A DNA stretch of 64,000 nucleotides from Gammaproteobacteria bacterium (GTDB taxonomy: Bacteria; Pseudomonadota; Gammaproteobacteria; Pseudomonadales; Azotimanducaceae), in assembly GCA_026708185.1 (NCBI GenBank), contig JAPOVK010000063.1, positions 1 through 64,000 of the forward strand, given 5' to 3'. Below the pieces are notes generated by a model. It worked only from the letters and a program-made list of their open reading frames with translations. It did not search any database and was not told the origin of the DNA. The position numbers were made by a program, and so were the translations under genes. This document shows positions 30,232-37,930 of this stretch, one piece after another (position 1 is the first letter of the stretch; each line of letters starts with the position of its first letter).

Positions 30232-30942
30232 CTACCGCCAGAGGAACCCGAGACCAGTCGTGCGGTACTGGTAGGTCACGGCGCTCTCGATCTCGACACC
30301 CGCGGCACTGAGCTTCTCGCCAAGAGCAAGGTGGTTCGGGTCTGTAGCGTGCTTCTCCACGGCGGCGTCGTCCGTGCAGACCATGAGGAACACGAGATCG
30401 CCCGCCGCGAGCGGCGAGGTTGACTCCAAGTCGTCGCGGGCAATCGCGCCGGAATACACCAGCGTGCCGGGTTCGGCCGTCAGGCAATAGCGCGCATGCT
30501 CGCCGGACAGCTCGATGAACCGATTGCGCTGTGCAGCGTCGGCGAAGCGCATGCAGAGCATGATCAGCGGGCAGTCTGCGAGGTAGCCCGGTGAGGCATG
30601 CTCGGGCCGTGCCCACCAACCATAGTCCGGGACATCGTCGGCGATGTTCGCAAGCGTGCGCCGCTTGATCATGCGCCGCGCGCCCATCAACTCGCCGAGT
30701 TCCCTGTGCGATGGCCGCTCCATGTGCTCCTGCAAGCCCGCGTCGCCGTTCTCGTAGCGCTCGAAGACCAACACCCGGGATTCGTCCTCGACGCTCACCG
30801 CCGCTTCATAGGCTGGAGCGAAGGGCTCGTGCTCGAAGGCGTCGTCGGCCCGGCCTTTCCACGCTTGAAGCCACTCGTCGCGGCTCGACGTCTGGGTTTC
30901 GACTTCGAACTCCACGACAACGGTGATGGGACTGTCGCTCAT
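30232..30942 (-). CDS. Two-domain ABM-like (dimeric alpha-beta barrel) protein
   Basis: 236 residues that appear to hold two ferredoxin-like alpha-beta repeats. The first (about 5-95) contains VVVEFEVETQTSSRDEWL and RVLVFERYENGDAGLQEHM, typical of antibiotic-biosynthesis-monooxygenase domains. The second (about 125-220) has LIMLCMRFADAAQRNRF and LVFLMVCTDDAAVEKH. No signal peptide. The ATG at 30942 is preceded by AGAGGC. It could be a cofactor-less monooxygenase or a sensor. It converges with TBDR 3. Specific role unknown. Confidence 0.65.
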   Translation of the reverse strand: MSDSPITVVVEFEVETQTSSRDEWLQAWKGRADDAFEHEPFAPAYEAAVSVEDESRVLVFERYENGDAGLQEHMERPSHRELGELMGARRMIKRRTLANIADDVPDYGWWARPEHASPGYLADCPLIMLCMRFADAAQRNRFIELSGEHARYCLTAEPGTLVYSGAIARDDLESTSPLAAGDLVFLMVCTDDAAVEKHATDPNHLALGEKLSAAGVEIESAVTYQYRTTGLGFLWR

Positions 30943-31020
30943 AGGTGCCTCTTTGGTTTGCCTCGGTCGGCAACGAATGTACACCAGCATCGGCAATAGG
31001 CGAGCACGAGACTAGCCACA

Positions 31021-32736
31021 TCAATCCACCGGCGTGTTGATCGCTTCGAGGATTCTGCCTTCCTCCCTTGTCAGCGCCCCCGCTTGTCGCAGCAAGACAC
31101 GTCGGTACCAACCGGCGACAAATGCGAGTTCGACCATCGAGCCGACAAGGTAGATGGGAATCGTCCACGCCGCCCCGGCCATCAGGCGCTCGAGGGCCAG
31201 TAACGCCACATTCGCCAACATGATCACCGCGAGGGCGAAAACGGCGATCAGGAACACACCCAAATTCGATGCAACAGCCTCGCCACGCTGCTTCAGCGAG
31301 TTGAAGGAAGCAGCCCAGGGCTCGGTGATCGAGAAATGGGTGCCCACCATGAACAACAGGAGGCAGAACAACGCGTATTGCAGCATCGACGCGAGGAAGT
31401 GCGTCGCGGGCTGGGCCCATAGCAACTGAACGGCGACGAGCGTAGCAATGCCGGGGCCCAGGGTGATCGGCAACAACCCGAGGTGCTTTCCAAGCAGGAC
31501 CAGGTGGCGGGGCGGATTCGAGGCGAGCAGAACACGGAACCCGCCCCGGTCCCAACCAAAGAGGTTGCCCGCGAACAGGACTGGCGCAGAACAGAAGGCC
31601 GCCAGCCCCAGCCCAAGGTACGGCTGGGCTGTCGCCATGTCCTCGAAGCGCAATCCCGCCAGCAGCACGAACCCGAGCACCATGATCGGCATCAGGAGCG
31701 CGTGCTTGCCGTGCGGCGAGCGGAACCACTGTCGAAGAGACGCCCGCCCGATCGCAGCGGGTACCCTTGGGCACATACCCCAATAGGCGTCAGCGATCCC
31801 ACGGTGCCAGATTGGCGTGTTTGCCGCTGGCCTGCCCCGCCGAGGCGGACGCCCCGGTTCCGTTTGCCGGTACACCTGCAACGTCGACCGATACGACCGC
31901 CTCAAGCTCCAGCCGGTGATCGCCAAAAGCCCCAGTGTGGCAAGAGCGGCTGGCCAATAGCGATCCTGTTTTGCCTGGTAGGCACCGTAGGCCAGCCAAC
32001 CGGGCGGCAAAGCCAAGTTGGGGATCAGCAACCACTGCGACGCCTCGCCAGGATCTAGCGCTTCGCCAATCACCTCCTCCGCAGGTTCAGGATCCGTCTG
32101 ATCGCGTTCACTCCAGAGTTCCACCTGCACGTAGATGTTCGGCGCCTGAATCAGCAGCATCGCCACCATGAAGGACACCGCCACGATGGTTCCGCGTCGA
32201 CGCTTGTCCACCATCAACGCCGCGACGAAGCTCTGCAGTTGGCGGGTCAAGGCGATAACGCACCAGAAGGCAGCGAGCGCCAGCGGCAACAGGATCACGT
32301 GGGCGGGCCCCAGCGCGAAGATCGACGCGAGGGAAAGGCCCAGAAGCGCGGCACCGAAGATCAGCGGCGACGGCTGCAGATGAAGGGCGACGACGTTCAA
32401 TACGAAGATATCACCGGGGCTAAGCGGCAGATGGAGGAAGTTCTGCATCGAGAGTACGTCGGCCACCCGCAGGTCCGTGGCGATGCCCCAGACGCGAAAG
32501 AACAGGAACGCCAGCAGCACGCCATCCCACGCCCACAGAACGCTCACCGGCGATGCGTCGGGCAGCAGGAAGATCCCTAGCGACAACGCCAGCAGAAAAG
32601 CGAAACCAGCCGCCACCACGCCAATCGCCATCAGGAATGCGCCAAGGCTTTTCATTGCCGGACCCAGTCGGTGCCACCGCCGACGGAGCAGCGTCCGGTA
32701 CAACGCGAACACGGCGTTGCGTTGGCGAGGATTCAC
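31021..32736 (-). CDS. ABC exporter permease subunit
   Basis: 571 residues with about twelve hydrophobic segments, no signal peptide and a soluble loop near 215-235 rich in acidic residues (RDQTDPEPAEEVIGE). The GTG start at 32736 directly abuts the TAG of the upstream ATPase gene, so translation is coupled and the two form one transporter. Overall it resembles large ABC-2-type permeases of unknown cargo. Nothing in sequence or neighbourhood names the substrate. Confidence 0.72.
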   Translation of the reverse strand: MNPRQRNAVFALYRTLLRRRWHRLGPAMKSLGAFLMAIGVVAAGFAFLLALSLGIFLLPDASPVSVLWAWDGVLLAFLFFRVWGIATDLRVADVLSMQNFLHLPLSPGDIFVLNVVALHLQPSPLIFGAALLGLSLASIFALGPAHVILLPLALAAFWCVIALTRQLQSFVAALMVDKRRRGTIVAVSFMVAMLLIQAPNIYVQVELWSERDQTDPEPAEEVIGEALDPGEASQWLLIPNLALPPGWLAYGAYQAKQDRYWPAALATLGLLAITGWSLRRSYRSTLQVYRQTEPGRPPRRGRPAANTPIWHRGIADAYWGMCPRVPAAIGRASLRQWFRSPHGKHALLMPIMVLGFVLLAGLRFEDMATAQPYLGLGLAAFCSAPVLFAGNLFGWDRGGFRVLLASNPPRHLVLLGKHLGLLPITLGPGIATLVAVQLLWAQPATHFLASMLQYALFCLLLFMVGTHFSITEPWAASFNSLKQRGEAVASNLGVFLIAVFALAVIMLANVALLALERLMAGAAWTIPIYLVGSMVELAFVAGWYRRVLLRQAGALTREEGRILEAINTPVD

Positions 32737-33534
32737 CTAGATGCCGTCTTCGCGCAGCCAGCTAAGCTCGGTGCGCATGCCTTCGGCATCGCCGACCCGT
32801 TCGATGAACACGGATTCGAGGGTTCGGCCCTCTAATGAGGACAGTGGCGCCTCGTACACAAGGCGCCCGCGATCGATGATGCCGACGTGGGTACATAGCC
32901 GCTCGATGACGTCGAGGACATGGGAGGTGATGAATACCGTTCCTCCGCGTTCGACGAATCGCACAAGGATGTCGCGCATCACCCGCGATGAGACGGCATC
33001 GACACCCTCGAAGGGTTCGTCGAGGAACAGCAAGGCCGGATCCCCGATCAGCGCCGCGGCAAGTGCCAGCTTCTTGCGCATGCCGTGGGAGTACTCGAGA
33101 ACCAGTTGCTTCTCGCCCGCGCCGACGTTGAGCACTTCAAGCAGCTCGTCCACACGTTCCCGGGCAACCGCTTCGTCGAGCAGGTAGATCGTGCCCACGA
33201 AATCCAGGTATTCGCGTCCCGTCAACAGTTCAAACAGCGCGAGATCTTCCGGAACGACACCGATTCGGCGTCGGACCTCCGCCGCTTGGGCCTCGTCGGT
33301 CGCCTCCACCCCGAGCAGTTCGATCGAGCCGCTGCTCGGCGCCAGAATCCCGGTCAGCATCTTGATGGTGGTGGACTTGCCCGCGCCGTTCCGCCCCAGG
33401 AAACCGTAGAGAGTCCCCGGTTCGACCCGCAGATCGAGATCCTGCACGGCGCGAAGACTTCCGAAGACGCGGCTGAGCCTGCTCGCGTATACGGCGTAGC
33501 CGTTGGACGCGGTCGGCGTCTCAAGTTCGTCCAC
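32737..33534 (-). CDS. ABC transporter ATP-binding protein
   Basis: 265 residues. Walker A GRNGAGKST near residue 47, Q-loop region replaced by GVVPEDLALFELLTG, signature YSHGMRKKLALAAALIG (SHGMRKK instead of LSGGQ, as in drug/Na+ exporters), Walker B ALLFLDEPFEGVD and the switch H in FITSH. A GTG at 33534 is the likely start; no strong ribosome site was seen and an upstream extension is open. It partners the permease that follows with no gap. Confidence 0.88.
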   Translation of the reverse strand: MDELETPTASNGYAVYASRLSRVFGSLRAVQDLDLRVEPGTLYGFLGRNGAGKSTTIKMLTGILAPSSGSIELLGVEATDEAQAAEVRRRIGVVPEDLALFELLTGREYLDFVGTIYLLDEAVARERVDELLEVLNVGAGEKQLVLEYSHGMRKKLALAAALIGDPALLFLDEPFEGVDAVSSRVMRDILVRFVERGGTVFITSHVLDVIERLCTHVGIIDRGRLVYEAPLSSLEGRTLESVFIERVGDAEGMRTELSWLREDGI

Positions 33535-33661
33535 TACTTGAACCCAACTAGGCAACGGACAGCGGTCGGCATCATATAGCGATCCCGGCGACGTGAGCAG
33601 CTTCGCGTGCGCTCGGCATGTCGTACAGTAGCGGCACTCCAAAGGCACCAAGGAGGTCAAC

Positions 33662-34090
33662 GTGGTGAAGGAGGAACAAGGCAGGTACTTCATCAAGAAC
33701 TACGCCCTCGCCCACATGTCCTCGTACAGCAACTACCCCCAGTCGCTGCTCAAAGCCATGCAGGTCCGCACCTTGATCGGGCCACACGGCGCCATAGCCG
33801 AGCAAGACCTCTGGGTGTCGGCCTTCCAGCTCGACCCAGGGACCGTTTATGACGCCCACGCGCACGAACATCCCGAGATCTACATCATCATCGCCGGGAC
33901 GGCGGCGTGTCAGTGGGGTGACGAGGCCTTCACCGCGGAGCCCGGGACGGTCACCCACTGTCCGCCCAACATGCCCCACGCGATGCGCGTGACCAGCAGC
34001 GAACCGCTGCGAGCGCTCATCATCGGCTGGGCGCCGGACGGGAACCGTGGCGTCTTCGGCAGTCTCAGCAGAATCCTGGATGCCACGTAA
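33662..34090 (+). CDS. Cupin-domain protein
   Basis: 142 residues, a single cupin: motif 1 HAHEHPEIYIIIAGTAAC (two metal histidines and a glutamate) and motif 2 GTVTHCPPNMPHAMRV. The GTG start is fixed by a perfect AGGAGG five bases upstream; a second GTG follows immediately. The kinase-like gene begins 18 bases downstream, so they are probably one transcript. Likely a metal-binding isomerase, dioxygenase or sensor; not resolvable further. Confidence 0.82.
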   Translation: MVKEEQGRYFIKNYALAHMSSYSNYPQSLLKAMQVRTLIGPHGAIAEQDLWVSAFQLDPGTVYDAHAHEHPEIYIIIAGTAACQWGDEAFTAEPGTVTHCPPNMPHAMRVTSSEPLRALIIGWAPDGNRGVFGSLSRILDAT

Positions 34091-34108
34091 TGGATACCTG
34101 GTGAACCG

Positions 34109-35017
34109 ATGAGGGCTCCCAACCGCAGTCCTCTACCGGACCTCGCACTGCTCCTCGAGGAAACCAATCGGCTGTTAGCAGCAAACGGACTTCCGACATG
34201 TCACACCTTGGCACCGGTGTCCGACGGCGACACGGCCAACCCCGTCGTGGTCGGGCACGCGAGTGAACGGAAATATGTCGTCAAGGTGACCCGGAGGCAC
34301 TCCGAGACGCTCGACCACCAACTCGAGGTCGCGAACGCACTCCGCGACGCCACCGACCTTCCCATTCCGACGCACTACTGTTGCGCTAGGAAAGGCGACC
34401 TGTTGCCCCTGATGGTCATGGAGTGGCTCCCCGGTGAGCAGCTTCGAACCGTCCTTGCCACCGCCCACGGTCAAGATCTCAAGGAGCTGTGCAACAGCCT
34501 GGCGACTTGCCTGGCGACCTTCCATGATCCGGTGCATCTCGCCGTGGTTCCGGACACGGGAAGCGAGTTCGCCGAGTGGCTCTACGCCCGCACGATGAAG
34601 GCGCTTCAGCGGGGCACGGCTGAACTCGACATCGAAGCGATACGACGTTACGTCGATGCGCGTCTGCCCGCCTTGACGGTCACCGCAATCCCGTCATTGG
34701 TCAAGGCCGACCAGGACTTGCGCGATTTTCTCGCGGACCCCGAGGCGTACCGCATCACAGGCATGCTCGATTGGGAGCGGGTCACCAGAGGGGACGGCAT
34801 CTTCGCGATCACGTTGATCTACCTGAGGCTGTGGCTGAATCGCAAGCTCGACGGTTGGCCGGACTTCTGCGCGACGTACAACGGACTGGCAATGAAGCCA
34901 GCCGAGCAGTGTCCCCAAGCCGAGTTCTACCTGATGTGCCGAGCGGTCTTGGCCTACCGTTTCAACGACGGCGTGGCCGGGCTGATTGACCAACTGCTAC
35001 AAGGAAGCGCCCCATAG
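34109..35017 (+). CDS. Aminoglycoside-phosphotransferase-fold kinase with altered catalytic loop
   Basis: 302 residues. N-lobe lysine in KYVVKVTRRHSE, hinge-type MVMEWLPGEQL, then the catalytic region LVKADQDLRDFL and the metal aspartate in GMLDWE. The usual loop is H-G-D-x4-N: here H is K, the aspartate is kept and the asparagine is D. The catalytic aspartate and lysine therefore survive but the loop is unusual. Substrate is unknown; family members act on antibiotics, choline, homoserine or methylthioribose. The last four codons and stop lie within the dispersed repeat copy 2. Confidence 0.72.
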   Translation: MRAPNRSPLPDLALLLEETNRLLAANGLPTCHTLAPVSDGDTANPVVVGHASERKYVVKVTRRHSETLDHQLEVANALRDATDLPIPTHYCCARKGDLLPLMVMEWLPGEQLRTVLATAHGQDLKELCNSLATCLATFHDPVHLAVVPDTGSEFAEWLYARTMKALQRGTAELDIEAIRRYVDARLPALTVTAIPSLVKADQDLRDFLADPEAYRITGMLDWERVTRGDGIFAITLIYLRLWLNRKLDGWPDFCATYNGLAMKPAEQCPQAEFYLMCRAVLAYRFNDGVAGLIDQLLQGSAP

Positions 35018-35096
35018 CCGTGTCCGGTGCCTCGCGTCCGCTCGGCACCGGCGCGCGCCGCTTGCGGCGCGCCGACTCCGGCCCAAGGCCACGCCG
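35003..35096 (-). repeat. Dispersed repeat, copy 2 (inverted relative to copy 1)
   Basis: Read on the minus strand this is GGCGTGGCCTTGGGCCGGAG, then a variable middle, then GCCGGTGCCGAGCG and a long shared tail ending GGGGCGCTTCC, as at 57-133. Its middle contains a perfect 9-bp inverted repeat with a TT loop at 35053-35072, absent in copy 1. The repeat overlaps the last codons of the kinase gene. Confidence 0.6.
35053..35072. terminator. Strong hairpin after the kinase gene
   Basis: Arms GCGCGCCGC and GCGGCGCGC are perfectly complementary around a TT loop. It lies 36 bases after the kinase stop and could end the cupin-kinase transcript; no T-run follows. Confidence 0.4.
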
Positions 35097-35386
35097 ACCC
35101 CGCGGCTGCCGTTCGAGAGTGCATGACGCGCCAGGCTGGGCTGCCGGCGACGGTGACTGACGGGGTCAGGAGGCGACCGCAACACAGGGCCACTCGTAAT
35201 GTTCTATAAGACCCTGGAAGGACGTTGCCAGCTTGGCTCCACAGCCGGACCATCGCGATCATCGCCACCGTGCTTGCCGTCGGCATCTGCCTCGGTGCGC
35301 TGACCGCTCGGCTTTGAAGGCGGAGATGGACATCAGGCGCACGGAGGCGAGTGGAGCCCTCCGCTTCGCGTTGGGCCGCAGCCTCG
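35097..35386. other. Intergenic region without a convincing gene
   Basis: Between the repeat and the sulfatase stop. It holds the first of two 13-bp direct repeats (35200-35212) and a 30-codon open frame (TTG at 35225 to TGA at 35317, preceded by GGAAGG) whose product would be one hydrophobic helix (IIATVLAVGICLGALTA). That could be the remnant of a small membrane protein; there is too little to call it a gene. Confidence 0.4.
35200..35212 (+). repeat. 13-bp direct repeat, left copy
   Basis: TGTTCTATAAGAC, A+T-rich in a GC-rich setting, identical to 36967-36979 in the same orientation. The two copies flank the sulfatase gene. Confidence 0.6.
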
Positions 35387-36865
35387 CTAGCCGCCGAACT
35401 CCGGACTGCGCAACCACTTTGCAGGATACCGCTCCGTGACTTCGTCGAGCGCAGCCCGAGACCTCGGATACTGGCCCTTGTCGTCCGTGTCCTCGATCCA
35501 CACGGCGAGCGCGTGGCGCATCTCATCCAACACCGCGCTATAGGCGGGGTCCTCGGCCAAGTTGACCGCCTCGTCCGGGTCGTTCTCGAGATCGTAGAGT
35601 TCCTCGGCCACCCTTGGCCCGTAGGGCGCGGCCTGAGCCGTCGTCAGCTTCCCCTGTTCCGCTAATCGGCGGATGGTGAGAAAGCTGCTGGCACCCGGGT
35701 CGGGCAGACTGAGCATCTCGCGGTGGCCCCAGTTCATCAGTGGCCGGTCCAGCATGAAGTTGCGGATGTAGTGGAAGCGAGGACCCATCACGGAACGCAC
35801 ACGGTCGATCACGTTCGACATGCGGTCGGCTGAGGCGAACACGTAGTCACGCCGGTAGCCGGGGTCGAACACGTTCTTGGCGTCCATGAATCGCGGCACG
35901 TCGAGTCCGGCGAGCGCCAACGAGGTCGCGGCAACGTCCATCAAGCTGACGAGGTCCGTTCGGCGCGTCCCAGGCACAACCGTGTCCGGTAGACCAGGCG
36001 CGACAAAGATCAACGGAATCTGCAAACCCTCGGCATAGGTGAACTCCTTGCTACGCGGCAAATCCGACCCGTGATCGGAGAAGAGGACGACGACGGTGTT
36101 CTCCCAAAGTCCGTCCGCCTTGAGCTGGGCCACGTGCTTGCCGACCTCGTGGTCAGTGCGCAGCATGGTGTTGTAGTGCGTGGCGATGTGGTGCCGCACC
36201 TGGGGGATGTCGGGGTACTGGGCCGGCACGCGGACGTCTTCCGGCGCAACCGGCGTCAGACCGAGTTCGCGCAGTTCGGCATCGATGTTGCCGCCGCCCT
36301 TGCCGCCCGCCACCTTCATCTGCCCGAAGAACGACTTGCCTGGCGGAACGTCGCGCCAGTGGCCCGCGCCGCGCGGGCCTTTCCAGCTTGCGGCTGACTG
36401 TTGAGATGCCCCGATCGAGTAGAGCGCCGCACGATCATAGGTGAAGTTGAAGTCGTCCTTGCCGGCGTTGTAGGTCTCGTAGCCAGCGCGGCGGAACAGC
36501 TCCGGAACGGTCACGACGCCTTCGGGCAGGCTGATCCGATACCCGGGAACGCGCCCCGACCGATGGTCGTGGGCGCCAATTCGGATGGCGTAGCTGCCGG
36601 TGATCAGCGACGAGCGGGTCGGGCTGCAAACCGGCGTCGGCGCGTACGCTCGCTCGAAGAGCACGCCTTCGTTCGCCAAGGCGTCGATGTTCGGCGTCTC
36701 GGCGAGGTCGTGCCCGTAGCTCGAATACCAGGGCGATTGGTCGTCGATGTCGATCCAGAGGACGTTCGGTCGGTCGGTCGACTCTCCTGCGGTGACCGTG
36801 GCGGCGAGGAGTGCCGCCAGAGCGAGAGAAGGGACCCGATGCCGGAGGCCTAGGCGCTTGGTCAT
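35387..36865 (-). CDS. Secreted sulfatase, formylglycine type
   Basis: 492 residues. A signal peptide (MTKRLGLRHR..., cleavage near VTAGES), then metal-binding DIDDQ near 39-43 and the formylglycine motif C80-S-P-T-R84 in APTPVCSPTRSSLITG, so the cysteine-type anaerobic or FGE-dependent maturation is needed. The core has KDDFNF, the lysine of the catalytic site, and VVLFSDHGSDLPRSKEF with the second metal site. It is close to S1-family sulfatases acting on polysaccharides or small sulfated esters. No maturase gene is in the window. The gene is flanked by the 13-bp direct repeats. Confidence 0.9.
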   Translation of the reverse strand: MTKRLGLRHRVPSLALAALLAATVTAGESTDRPNVLWIDIDDQSPWYSSYGHDLAETPNIDALANEGVLFERAYAPTPVCSPTRSSLITGSYAIRIGAHDHRSGRVPGYRISLPEGVVTVPELFRRAGYETYNAGKDDFNFTYDRAALYSIGASQQSAASWKGPRGAGHWRDVPPGKSFFGQMKVAGGKGGGNIDAELRELGLTPVAPEDVRVPAQYPDIPQVRHHIATHYNTMLRTDHEVGKHVAQLKADGLWENTVVVLFSDHGSDLPRSKEFTYAEGLQIPLIFVAPGLPDTVVPGTRRTDLVSLMDVAATSLALAGLDVPRFMDAKNVFDPGYRRDYVFASADRMSNVIDRVRSVMGPRFHYIRNFMLDRPLMNWGHREMLSLPDPGASSFLTIRRLAEQGKLTTAQAAPYGPRVAEELYDLENDPDEAVNLAEDPAYSAVLDEMRHALAVWIEDTDDKGQYPRSRAALDEVTERYPAKWLRSPEFGG

Positions 36866-36966
36866 GGCGGATTGGTGTCGAAGTGTATATGCGCGAGCAT
36901 ACCGGATCGGCAGGCATTGCGAGCCCGGCGGGATCGGCGACCATCGGCAGGTCATTCGCACACATG

Positions 36967-36979
36967 TGTTCTATAAGAC
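36967..36979 (+). repeat. 13-bp direct repeat, right copy
   Basis: TGTTCTATAAGAC, identical to 35200-35212, starting 1767 bp away. On the minus strand it contains TTATAG, so it could instead be a -10 element for the sulfatase gene, whose ATG lies about 100 bases downstream. Confidence 0.6.
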
Positions 36980-37003
36980 ACTGTTATTTTTATAAAAAGT
37001 GTC
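36977..37003. other. AT-rich inverted repeat
   Basis: GACACT (36977-36982) and AGTGTC (36998-37003) enclose a perfect palindrome TTTTTATAAAAA (36987-36998). This is the most A+T-rich spot in the neighbourhood. It touches the right 13-bp repeat and lies at the end of the decayed gene. It could be a terminator, an operator or an element end. Confidence 0.45.
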
Positions 37004-37020
37004 GAGTTCGCTTCCCATGG

Positions 37021-37640
37021 CAGTGAGATGTGCGTTCTCCCTTTGCGGCACCTTGCGCGCGGATACACGCATATTCCGAACGACGAATCTAACCGCCTCC
37101 GCAATCTGGGCGGGCAGTGGCCCGGCAATCTCCTAGGCATCCAACTGCCCCGAGGCGCGGTCGTCTCCACGGTATTGCGTGGCTGTAATGGCGGCCTGCG
37201 GCAGCCAATCCTTTGGCGCTTGTGCACAGAGCAACACCCCGGCCACCGTCGCTCTAACCACGCCGGCATCGTCCTGCGCCAGAAGGTTGAGGTGCATCAA
37301 TCCGCGGCGTGGGTCCGCAGCCCCAGCGACACTCAGCAGGGGCTCCCACAGCCGCTCGCTCAGAGTCTCGAAGCCCGTCCGCGGCACGATCTGCTGGTCG
37401 AACCACAGGTAGCGGCTCTGTGCTCGTCTCTGCCCTAGTCGTAGACGTTCGTCGGCGTCCAAGCGGCGCTTGCTTGCACCCACTCGGATGAACGCTCGCC
37501 CGTGTCGCTCATGAACGGCGTCTCCCCGCGGCACGTCCACGAGCAGGAAAGCTCTTCCATCGAGTTCTCGATGGTGTACGTCGCAACGGCAGGAGTGATG
37601 TGACGTTCGTACCGGTCATTGGTGGCTCTGCGTGCCCAAG
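37021..37640 (-). pseudogene. Decayed AlbA_2/AAA_4 ATP-binding (Schlafen-like) gene fragment
   Basis: The minus strand reads in order: ELDGRAFLLVDVPRGD, AFIRVGASKRRLD, SRYLWFDQQIVPRTGFETL, GVVRATVAGVLLC, ITATQYRGDDRASGQLDA, an in-frame TAG (37135-37133), then EIAGPLPAQIAEAVRFVVRN and MRVSARKVPQREN. This order fits the AlbA_2 DNA-binding domain followed by the AAA_4-type region of known family members. The N-terminal part seems to change frame near 37570, where ERHITPAVATYTI continues in another frame. Reading then ends in the AT-rich inverted repeat, where the family would continue for another 150 or so residues. No ORF is intact; the longest open piece is 37133-37540. Confidence 0.7.
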
Positions 37641-37697
37641 TCCGGCGACTCTGTTGCAGTAGCAGTGCAACACCAATTTGTCACTGCTCTTGTCGAT

Positions 37698-37787
37698 TGG
37701 CGGAGAGGCAGGGATTCGAACCCTGGGTGCCCGCAAGGACACACCTGATTTCGAGTCAGGCCCATTCGGCCGCTCTGGCACCTCTCC
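37698..37787 (-). tRNA. tRNA-Ser (CGA)
   Basis: A 90-nt class II tRNA: acceptor GGAGAGG pairs with CCTCTCC; the anticodon arm is CCTGA-CTCGAAA-TCAGG with anticodon CGA; a long variable arm (GTGTCCTTGCGGGCAC) and T arm GGGTTCGAATCCC follow. The discriminator G and CCA are encoded. Adjacent to the decayed gene, a common setting for integration events. Confidence 0.95.
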
Positions 37788-37930
37788 GGGGGCGGCGATT
37801 GTCGGTCAGCATTGACGGTAAGTCCACCTCAGGCCACCGCGTGTTGCATCCAGGAGACCGCGGACGCCACGGGTGAGCTACGGACGTTGTCGAAGGCTGC
37901 GGAATGCGGACGGGGACGTCCGTGCACCCG
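37788..37930. other. Intergenic region between tRNA-Ser and the MDR gene
   Basis: 143 bases. It holds a short hairpin at 37907-37922 (CGGACG-GGGA-CGTCCG) just beyond the stop of the minus-strand run that ends at 37931, possibly its transcription end. No promoter for the tRNA is obvious. Confidence 0.3.

Noticed and set aside
35233-35439. 68-codon open frame between the kinase and sulfatase genes
   Set aside because: Overlaps the sulfatase end, has no ribosome site and no motif; composition is that of a shadow frame.
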